Part shown: in pieces, positions 55,870-64,000 of the stretch
Layout of the letters: each line of letters opens with the position of its first letter
Numbering within the stretch: position 1 is the first letter of the stretch
Assembly (NCBI RefSeq): GCF_037975245.1
Contig: NC_092576.1
Coordinates: forward strand, 14,774,611-14,838,610
Direction of reading: 5' to 3'
Origin: Apostichopus japonicus
Lineage: Eukaryota; Echinodermata; Holothuroidea; Aspidochirotida; Stichopodidae
Length of the DNA stretch: 64,000 nt
Made by a program: the position numbers and the translations under genes
Notes under the pieces: model-generated
Told to the model about the DNA's origin: nothing
Database searches by the model: none
The model's input: the letters and a program-made list of their open reading frames with translations, nothing else

Positions 55870-57097
55870 TAAGATTAACCATTGAATAACACAAAACCAT
55901 TTATCCTTCTCTCAGATAGTGCCCGAAAAATTATCAGTATATTTCCTGAATTTTCAAAAAAATATTTAAATATATTTTCTGCAGAGTAGGTTTTGGCCTA
56001 CCGCAAATCTCAGAATACTGTTAAGACCTATACTGCTTATGTAAAAATACAGTGTCGGGGATATGTTGTAAATGGAGTATGTTTTTGAATATCTGTACAA
56101 AAAGTTCTATATATGTTAATAGACTTGAATATTCTATGCTTAAGTTATGACCAATAGGATAACCTAATTTACACTAAGGGCAATAGGTCTAAGCTAGACT
56201 AAGCCTGTTTTCCTAGTATTGAATTGTAAGTGATAAGTCCTGGACATCATAGCCGTCATTCCATGTTATTCTGGCATGTGTATTTGTCGTTAGCAATACA
56301 GTTTTAAGTAAACTGGGGTGGTGATAATTTTTGTCACTAGGCTTAGTCATATCCCATCTGATAAGACGGCCGAAGTTGGTCTAGGGCATATAGGCTAACT
56401 ATATCCAGAGTCCAGTGAATAACAATACAGCAGCTAAGCAGAAGACGCTAGTAAAGTAATTAAATTTCTATGTAATTGCTTTCTACTATCGCTTTCTGAG
56501 AATGACCTGTGGAACTACAGTCCAGTAAGACCACTGCCACATTTTTGACGATTTTCGAACCCAAATACGGCACACGCTATTACCATTTCGAGTGATTTAT
56601 GTCAACGTTATCACTTAAGTTATGTCAAAGACGTAGTGTTTGTATTACGCGACGGTACTCTCTTGCCGAACAAGCAAAGCTATACCAGTTGGATGAACGG
56701 CTTCAGAATATGTGGATATGACGTCTTTCTCCCTACTTCAATTTATATGGGATTATGAGAGCAAATAATAGATGGCGCACTTCCCAAACACGACATTTCC
56801 TCAGAAATACAATACAAAACTACGATCCTTATTTAAATGAACTCGTTCAATGAATATAATTAAAAACATTGTAATGAATCCGCGTGATAAAGAAATACAA
56901 TCTCTGAAGACACGATTTTGTCCTTCGTCGTATTGAAGGACATTGCAAATGGTCATGTTGGAACTTTAATTAACGGTTTTTAACAGCCTGAAAGCTTTAG
57001 AGATCAAAAACTGCATTGTGGTTTCGATGATGTAACATGAGCAGTTTTCTTCATGAATCTGACGTTATGTATAGTGAGGGTGTACATGTTTACACGG
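55870..57097. other. Intron sequence, right of the retrotransposon
   Basis: AT-rich, no exon-like or repeat structure recognised. Confidence 0.45.
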
Positions 57098-57530
57098 GTT
57101 TCACGATTTGACCTCTGATGACCCCTATAACTTTTGACCTACATAAAAAACAATAGGCTTGTTAAACTCAGTGTGGTACTTCTACACATTAAATAAGTGG
57201 TCGGCCCAGGCTTCCAGTATTGGGATATCGTGATTATAAGGTTTTCACAATTTGAACCCTGGTGACCCCAAATGTCCTATCCCTCCACCAACAACAATAG
57301 ACTTTTTGTACTTAATGTGGTTCTTCTGCACACTACATACGAAGTATGTCCATGATTCCCATCTTGAGATATCGTGTTTACAAGGATTTCACAATATAAC
57401 CCCTGGTGACCCCAAATGACCTTTGACCTCCACTAAAAACAATAGGCCTCTTGCACTTAATGTGTTACTTCTACACACAAAATATAAAGTTGGTCTGACC
57501 CACACTTCTTGAAATTTCGTGTTTACAAGC
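57098..57530. repeat. Three ~145 bp tandem units with CCTGGTGACCCCAAATGACC
   Basis: The phrase AAAAACAATAGGCTT followed by ACTTAATGTGGTACTTCTAC recurs near 57147, 57290 and 57437. Each unit also carries CCCTGGTGACCCCAAATG and a GATATCGTG.TTACAAGG stretch. A (CA)-rich tail at 57541-57575 follows. The arrangement recalls the TGACC-rich elements at 36498 and 58440. Confidence 0.8.
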
Positions 57531-57575
57531 TGGGCGTCACAAGCGCACTCACACATACACACACACTCGCACACA

Positions 57576-58439
57576 TATTTGTGTTTCATTCAGACCGAGG
57601 ACCCCATTGTATTTTCCATTGTTCAAATCCACGTACCCTAACTTTGACAATACCCCATACAATAGAATTCTTCCGAGGACGTGGTGATTCTTTAGAAATC
57701 ACAACCGAGGACCTGAAATTCTTTTGTTCAAGTCCTCGGTCTGAGAGCAAAACAAACGCATACACACGTAATCATGATTGCAAAGGTTACGATTATCATC
57801 GAAACCAAAATCACAATAATTAAGAAGTAAATTTCCGTAAACAAATCACTTACTTACAACTCATAGGCAGGGGCACCAAACAGATTATAAAGATATATGC
57901 AGAACTGACACTTCAAATTTCCCAGCATCTAAATAACGTCCGAACACGGGCACCAATTGTACTTGTGCTAAACGCTCAGAATAAAACCAAGACGGGCCTT
58001 ACCTTTACCTCCTCCCCGTATGTCCCCTTACTGAGAAACAAATACTTATTAGACATTTGTACTGTAAAGTGCATAAATATATAACATTTCATTACCATAT
58101 ATAACATTTCGAGATGTACAGTAACATCGGTAATTTCAGACAAAACGTCAAAATTTCTAAGACATCTTCGAAATGAGTTAAACGTTAAAGAATGTTATAT
58201 GTTGTATTAAAAATGTTTTGATAACAAGAGCATAAGGAATATTTACAAGGGAGCAGCGCTGTCCTAAAAATGTTAAGTGGTCCAATTTACACACACACAT
58301 TATTGTTGCCAAAAATATCACAAATCAACCGTTGGTCCTTTTGAGAACCTGTTGAGGAGCAGGTGACTGATATGAGCAAGAGTTGGCTTTTTTTTACAGA
58401 ACTCACAGAATCATCCTAACTGTACTTATTAAGAATTTT
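57576..58439. other. Intron sequence with a short inverted phrase
   Basis: The pair CAGACCGAGGACC (57591) and GGTTGTGATTTC/CCTCGGTCTGAG (ending 57745) shows a loose inverted repeat around GTCCTCGG phrases. Otherwise nothing is recognised. Confidence 0.4.
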
Positions 58440-59029
58440 AACAAACCTTGATCTCTAATAACTTCGCACACAAAGGTTGCAGAGGATTCAACTTATGGAC
58501 AAATTAGATCGGTATATGGCCACGAAAATTAAACTACTCAACTTGAAAGAAACTAATACAGGTCACTGGAGGTCAACCTTAGGACAAAGGTCACCCAAAT
58601 ACAGGTGGACTATTGGATTACAATAGCGTAACTCCCAACCTTGATGGACATTTTGTTCTCAAGTTATTGCAAATATACTAGTTTTTGACCCCTAATTGAC
58701 CTGTGTTGACCTTGGGTAATACGACCGTTATGTTTGGAAACGATCCCTTACCCCATTCACAACTACTTCTAAAATATTAACCATGTCGAATCCTGTCAAT
58801 GGGAGTTATTGCTATTTTAAATATTTTGGTTTCTGGACTCTAACTGACATTTGGTGACCTTCACAGGCACCAAACACAATATGGTACACCTTCTCTCTAT
58901 TGCGGATCTATATACTAAGTTTGAGTTAAGTACAATTATCCCCTGTTGATTTACAGTGTACCCAAGCAAGCGTCACCAACACACGAGTCAACGTGACTAC
59001 ATAGGTTCCTTTTGCTAAAGCAAGGAACT
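58440..59029 (+). repeat. Second copy of the TGACC-rich GGTTCC element
   Basis: It aligns with the 37150-37788 part of the element at 36498-37788: ACTCCCAACC, TTTTGTTCTCAAGTT, TGACCTTGG.T....GACCGTTA, and the right end GGTTCCTTTTGCTAAAGCAA followed by GGAAC. The left end is missing or diverged. Confidence 0.7.
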
Positions 59030-59705
59030 AAGAACTAAAAAAAAATACCACGAATACAAAAATATCTATTTTGTTTCGTTACAGATGAGCTGCGATTTTA
59101 GGTCAACAAATGTGATTTGATATTCCGCTCCTCCTCCCCTCTTTAGAGAGGGAAGGGGGAGCGATTGACATTTATTACGTTAAATGTTCTTTCTGGTAAC
59201 TTCTTTGGAGGTAAATAGTTTTTTTTTTTTATGACATCTAAGATTACATCTGGACACCGTTGTAGTTCAGTACATAACGTAGTCACACAGTCCATTATGA
59301 TAGTTTCACATTGGACACGTAAAGTCAAAACAATAAGCAATTCGAACGGAATGTGAACATGGTAATATTGAGAAGTGACAATTTCAATGAATCATATGTC
59401 GAAGTTGATTTGTCGGTGGATGTGATATTAATTTTGTCAAAGTAAGAAATGCAAACATTGTAAGAGTTATATCTCAAGATGGTGTATATATAATCGCACA
59501 TTATATATTGAGAACAAGAATTGGTGTTAAGCAAGTGCTGACGGTCTTGGCTTACATCTGTCTTTGTGAGAAACACTTCCTGTTATGGTTGCAACAATGG
59601 TATGACGTAATGTTTGTTCTTTATACCTGTATTTCTATGTTTGTGATTGTATTCTTACTATTCTATATAGCTTGTAAACACGTTATTTGGTGAAACGATA
59701 ATTAC
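59030..59705. other. Intron sequence next to the NACHT exon donor
   Basis: A C-rich/G-rich hairpin (CTCCTCCCCTCTTTAGAGAG, then GGAAGGGGGAGC) lies near 59130-59163. No other feature is seen. Confidence 0.45.
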
Positions 59706-61222
59706 CTGATTTTTCGATGCAATATCTAGTATTTGTATCGTAGATCTCTGTAGTAGTTTACTATCTTCCTTCTTAATGTCTGTTCTTACAGTCGAAACTA
59801 TATCACAAACTGATTTTAGAAATATATCAGTTTTGTCTTCCTTTTCTAGCATGCACAGAATTGCGAACTTTCTGCTTTCTTTTTTCTCCTGCAGGTATTG
59901 GATAACTTTCTGCCCGGCAATTTTGTTAATTCCACACGCAAATCTGTACAAATACTGCAGGTCAAAAGGATCTAAATTTTGCAAAAGCTCGTCGATACAA
60001 ACATTATTTCCACCAGATAATTCTTCTGCAACGTAATGTGCAGCATACCACTCACAAACGGTTTTGTGATAAAAATGAACCTCTGTATTGTACTGAATAT
60101 GAATTTGTGCGTTTGGTGAATCCGCGATATTTAATTCTTCTTCTTCCACGAATATACCAATACGAAGATACTGATCGTAAAACTCATGTCCTAGCTGATT
60201 GCGAAGCTGCTCACGATTCCAAACAAGATTCTGGTTCTTTCCACTCAAAGCTTCAAAAGCGAGTTTGTCTAGTACTTTGTGTTCTTTTTCTAATAACTCA
60301 AAATTTGTTACATTTTCGTCTTTCATTTTATTCTTCATATGACTGTGAAAACAGGATATCATATACCGGAAAAAACTAGTAACAGAATTGAATGTTAAAG
60401 AATGTTCGTCTTTGTTAGCCATGTGCGCAAACATAACAAAGAATAGAGGAACCTGACAGAGGTCATCAAGAACGGGATTTTCCTCCAATTTCCTCATGAT
60501 TCTATCCACTGCTTCTCCATATGTTCCAACAACAGCCTTTTCAACATACCTTCTACGCGCCTCTTCCCCGAAACCTGTAAGCCGAACACGGTCGGAGTGA
60601 GGTGCAAAATCGGTTGGAACACAAGATGGTCTTGTAGTTAGAATGACGTTAAATCTCCGAAACATATTTTTCTTCATGATGTGATAAATGTCTGTTTCTG
60701 TACTTTCTTGATCGGGATACTCGTCAAAGCCATCCAGTAAAACCAACACAGATTTCATTTGCTTCAATATTTCTTGTATATCTTCCTCACTTATATCTGA
60801 ATCCCTCGGTAGAATGAATTTTCTAATCGCACTAAAAATAGATTTAACACCTCCAAGTTGCCGTAGACGTAAATAAATAATAACGTCTACTTTCTTTAAC
60901 GGTGATGTAGATAGAGATTTGCACCAGTCATAAAGTAACTGTAAAGTCAATGTTGACTTGCCGTATCCAGGTTCACCTTCAAGAATCTGTCGCTTTGTTT
61001 TTAAACAGTTTTCTTTGACTAATTCTTGGTAGGATGACAATTTACCCCATTGTGTCTTTCCTCCAGATATACCTGTCATGTATTCAATACCGCCCTCAAC
61101 AAATACCTTGTCCACGCAATACATCCTATCTTTAATGTAGGGGATTGGTTGCACAGAATCGTAAAATATTTCATACTTGGATTTTAATTGTCCGATGAAG
61201 GCCTCAGCTTTCTCCGAGTAAT
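59706..61222 (-). CDS. Receptor gene, NACHT exon
   Basis: The acceptor CTTATCACAG|ATTACT is at 61223/61222 and the donor AATCAG|GTAATT at 59706/59705. Open sequence outside these points is intron read-through. It encodes 505 codons plus a split first codon. After a leading segment (DYSEKAEAFIGQLKSKYEIF) comes the NACHT ATPase: Walker A GEPGYGKST at about residues 83-91, Walker B VLVLLDGFDEYPD at 159-171, sensor-1-like VILTTRPSC at 193-201. The NACHT-associated winged-helix/helical region follows, including a FYHKTVCEWYAAHYVAEEL block typical of NLRs. The end (QRSTIQILDIASKNQ) is repeated in exon 39727-39846. Family members bind ATP/dADP and oligomerise on sensing a signal. No CARD, death or pyrin domain precedes it; a transmembrane segment does. 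Confidence 0.92.
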
Positions 61223-61695
61223 CTGTGATAAGAAGAATCGTGGTTAGCAATGTATATGATGAGTTTCAAATATATTGACTAGTAAATAATTTATAATACA
61301 ATGTATCAAATGTTACCCTTTTTGACGAGCAGTGTCACTTTGAATTAAGCAGACTATTTAAAATAAGGAGTTCAGATAAATACACAATAACAACATATCC
61401 ATCGATGACGTGTGTAAGATATCCTTTGGTAGAACGACGTGACAAGTATTATTAAAATCTCATCCACCAGAATAGAGTGTGTCTATGTGTATACTCATAA
61501 TTTAGCTATAATGAGCGGAATCTTTGAATCATGTAAGATTACATAATTATCACTACAATACAGTGTATATGATGTGAGGTGCTTACAAAATGTTGATCAC
61601 ATCGCGACAAATTACATGTTCTTTGTTTTGTTAGTGTAATGCATATTACCAATTTACGATATTAACGTCAAGTTAATATCTTTTGCAACACATAC

Positions 61696-61717
61696 CATTT
61701 TCCCTCACTGCGATACC
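61696..61717 (-). CDS. Receptor gene, 22 bp micro-exon
   Basis: The acceptor TTTTTTTTCACAG|GGTATC is at 61718/61717 and the donor AATG|GTATGT at 61696/61695. It encodes seven residues (GIAVREN) plus the first base of an Asp codon that the NACHT exon completes. The strong polypyrimidine tract, good donor and exact phase fit support it, but such a short exon needs transcript proof. Confidence 0.5.
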
Positions 61718-62301
61718 CTGTGAAAAAAAAACATTCCAATGGTTTTAATATACTTTAACGATAACATAAAGTCTGATATTTTGCATCAATAATACTTCCT
61801 ATAGCGATATCCGCTTTATACGTTTGAATTTGATATGGAGCTAAGTGTCTAAAATGTGTTGAACTTAATGGAGGTTGTTTGACACACATTGTATAGTTAC
61901 CGACATGATGTATCGTTGTGTCGTTTCGCGAAGTGTTTTGCAAGCAATAATATTCTACATCATGACTGTTGGTTGCAAGAGGGACAACAGCAATATTTCC
62001 AACGACGCCGAAGTTTCATTTATCGCATATATGTGTCGTATGTGTGGAGAACTAAGGTTTTGTTATATTATCGTATCACATCGTTAATTATCATACATAG
62101 TGCAAACGGCGCTTCAGTGTATAATGAATACTTGCTTACATCTTTTGATGATGAAAACGATTATACAGCTTAATGAAAACAATAATATTTACCAATTAAC
62201 TCCAGTCAAGAAACGCAAAATGAGTAACCCTGTGTTCTGCTTTAAGAATACAGTGACTGCCTACTTCAGTTATTAAAAGAAAGTAAATTAATAAACATTA
62301 C

Positions 62302-62351
62302 CTCATTTTCTGTATCTCCACGCTTAAATCGTTTCATTTTCATTTTCCTCG
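62302..62351 (-). CDS. Receptor gene, basic juxtamembrane exon
   Basis: The acceptor TCTTTTCAG|CGAGGA is at 62352/62351 and the donor GAG|GTAATG at 62302/62301. Two bases complete an Ala codon, then 16 residues follow (RKMKMKRFKRGDTENE). Only this frame is open. Directly after a transmembrane helix, the Arg/Lys-rich run is the expected stop-transfer signal and places the NACHT side in the cytoplasm by the positive-inside rule. Confidence 0.6.
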
Positions 62352-62963
62352 CTGAAAAGAATACGAAGATTTATTAAAACATCCTGATGTAGAATATTGT
62401 GGGTAGTTTAAGATGTTGTAAAGGAAAGAAAATGCTTACTTGACTATCATTGTTTGTGTGATTATTTTACAAATAACAATTTTCGGAAAATTTGAAGTTC
62501 TGTTCACGTACAGAAAAAAATCCTATTATTTTGGCTCAATTTGACCTTAAAAAACCGCGCAATAAACATTCCATCTTCCGTTCTAATTATATAAAAGAAA
62601 CACATTAGGAATAAGTATAGTGTATCAAAAAAGAGTTCTCGTTATCCTAAATAATTATCTTAATAAAGAGTTGTGCAGTGTTCAATCTACCAGAAAGAAA
62701 CTTGAAAACGATTGTTTGTGCAAACGTTATGACTTTCTTTACACGGTGGACACTTACTTTAATCAATGAATAAATATATTTACTTTCAGAAAGTGCACGG
62801 TACATATTAGTATCCCTATCAACAAGCTTCCTATGTTGACATATGTGACTACGTCTAGTATTCCATGTTTCCAGGTATTGTTGTTGTGTTGAAAAATACA
62901 GATATACACATCAAGCTAAAATATGTATAACTCGTGTAACATTAATAGTAATATGTACTGTAC

Positions 62964-63077
62964 CTCTTATTATGCATATCACCACAACGGTTGTGATGAT
63001 GATCATCAACAACATCGTGACCAATACGGCGATTATGGTTATTGTGATGGTGTACGATTTCTGTTCTGTGGGAAGCA
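62964..63077 (-). CDS. Receptor gene, transmembrane exon
   Basis: The acceptor TTTATTTATAG|TGCTTC is at 63078/63077 and the donor AAGAG|GTACAG at 62964/62963. The 37 residues start LPTEQKSYTITITIIAVLVT and contain an unbroken stretch of about 28 hydrophobic or small residues (from YTITITIIAV to VVICII), ending in Arg. It joins the Ig exon (a shared Val codon) and the basic exon in matching phases. Single-pass membrane anchor. Confidence 0.8.
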
Positions 63078-63171
63078 CTATAAATAAACAAAAATTCGAA
63101 AATAATAACAACAAGTAATCATGAATAGACTTCTCAAAGCTGCACATTTAACGCAACGTGTATTAACTTAC

Positions 63172-63510
63172 CATTTGGAAAGAGCAGATCAACCTTCGTA
63201 GAAAGGCTGAATAGCTCAGCATTTTCTCCTACAGCGCGACACTCTACGGTAACTTTATTTTGAGTTGTTAGAGTAAAGTCAAAATTAACTGTCAGAGATA
63301 TATCATACAAGTCGCTGATCTGTGTCACCGTTAATTGGTGTTGTGTAAAGTCAATGGTTGTTTCCTCTCGAAAGGCTCTCCATTCAAGAGCCACTTTAGG
63401 TCTTATTCCCAGCACCGAGCAAGTCAAAACGTCCTGAGGTTGTTTCTCCAGGACGCAATATTGTTGGTGATTGCACCCATCTATGAAGGGAAAAACTGGA
63501 GTTGGATCAA
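63172..63510 (-). CDS. Receptor gene, Ig-like ectodomain exon
   Basis: The acceptor TTTCCTTTCAG|TTGATC is at 63511/63510 and the donor AATG|GTAAGT at 63172/63171. The 113 residues form one Ig-like domain encoded by one phase-1/phase-1 exon, the usual arrangement for extracellular Ig domains. The disulphide pair and core Trp are visible as LTCSV (Cys31), ALEWRA (Trp44) and VTVECRAVGEN (Cys91). An additional Cys13/Cys19 pair lies near the N-terminus. No signal peptide is inside the window; at least one more 5' exon must lie to the right of 64000 or in 63.5-64 kb unrecognised. Confidence 0.8.
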
Positions 63511-64000
63511 CTGAAAGGAAATAATACATCAAATAGATTAAATGTTTGTATATTTGGTGTTAGATTTCGAGTATTTTGATCCCATAACTTATAAAAGGTA
63601 AAATGGATACAGCATGAAGATGTCAAACCATGTGCTCAAATGAACAAATATCCTGTGATACTGCATTCCATGATAACGAATTAAGGATATGTCTAAGAGT
63701 TTAACATTACATTGCAGTATGAGTATAAGCTGTGTATTGCCACATACTGGGACAAGGCATGACACACGTCCAGGTATCTAGATACATACGTCAGCTTGAT
63801 TTGTCTATGGAAGTTTAGTTGCGACTGTAGTGTAAACTATTAGACTACATCTTTTACGAGGAAGAACAGTTTCGCCACAATTTTCCCGAAGTATTGATAC
63901 ACAAACAGACATTATCAGTATCACATAGACAATTCCTATTAGAGACTGTAAGTTGTTCATGGGAGATTTTAATTATCTTCACTCCATATAGATTTGACTT
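63511..64000. other. Non-coding edge, probably intron
   Basis: No open frame with splice sites or a signal peptide was recognised on the minus strand. It is taken as intron of the receptor gene. Confidence 0.4.

Larger units (their letters stand above)
38896..63510 (-). other. Gene model: Ig-TM-NACHT-LRR receptor (ten exons, both ends missing)
   Basis: Ten minus-strand exons can be chained: 63172-63510, 62964-63077, 62302-62351, 61696-61717, 59706-61222, 44720-44925, 42234-42310, 40875-40930, 39727-39846 and 38896-39104. Every junction has GT/AG and the phases match (1, 1, 0, 1, 0, 2, 1, 0, 0), giving about 900 codons without a stop. The domain order is Ig-like ectodomain, one transmembrane helix, basic juxtamembrane segment, NACHT ATPase, then LRR-type repeats. 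NACHT-LRR proteins normally act in the cytosol as nucleotide-driven sensors; here the layout predicts a surface receptor with the NACHT inside the cell. The signal-peptide exon must lie beyond the right edge. The last exon ends in phase 2, so coding continues to lower coordinates, where I could not find it. Confidence 0.8.

Noticed and set aside
61755-62173. Overlapping ORFs of 62-94 codons on both strands
   Set aside because: They sit in an intron of the receptor gene, overlap each other and show no family motif.

Overview
The window is eukaryotic nuclear DNA from an animal. It is AT-rich, has short exons with canonical GT/AG introns, and is dense in interspersed repeats. An immunoglobulin/NACHT/leucine-rich receptor gene, a Ty3/Gypsy retrotransposon, hAT and THAP remnants, tRNA-derived SINE heads and an Academ-like DNA transposon together suggest a marine invertebrate deuterostome. 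An echinoderm, perhaps a sea cucumber, is my guess from family resemblance and is not proven by the sequence.

Left half (1-31 kb): nested mobile elements. A 7.1 kb element with perfect terminal inverted repeats and a TA target duplication (246-7341) sits inside a small interspersed repeat; an intact, unoccupied copy of that repeat lies at 11053-11283. Inside it is a 3.1 kb foldback element (3066-6132) whose arms are tandem arrays of a ~145 bp unit. Then come a THAP-domain ORF that lacks its zinc-binding histidine (9037-9249), a decayed hAT transposase (11470-12018, minus strand) and a palindromic 22 bp repeat array (13840-14114). Next is a 9.0 kb DNA transposon (14862-23847) with ~150 bp inverted repeats and a 3 bp ATT target duplication. 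It encodes a large protein (one intron, one frameshift) that combines zinc fingers, a probable DDE core, a FEN/XPG-like nuclease region and a CXC tail. At 25.2-31.2 kb there is a ~3 kb tandem segmental duplication.

Right half (38.9-64 kb): one large minus-strand gene entering from the right edge. Ten exons with matching splice phases can be read: an Ig-like domain, a transmembrane helix, two tiny juxtamembrane exons, one 1.5 kb NACHT exon, then LRR-type exons in a duplicated module. The predicted product is a membrane-anchored NLR-like receptor with an Ig ectodomain. A nearly full-length Ty3/Gypsy retrotransposon (47496-55869), in the same orientation as the host gene, lies in the 14.8 kb intron between the NACHT exon and the first LRR exon. 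Another intron holds nine copies of a 14 bp palindromic motif containing CACGTG (42709-43748). Neither end of the gene is inside the window as far as I can see.

The rest (about 31-38 kb, 45-47 kb, 56-59 kb) is repeat-rich non-coding DNA in which I find no convincing gene.
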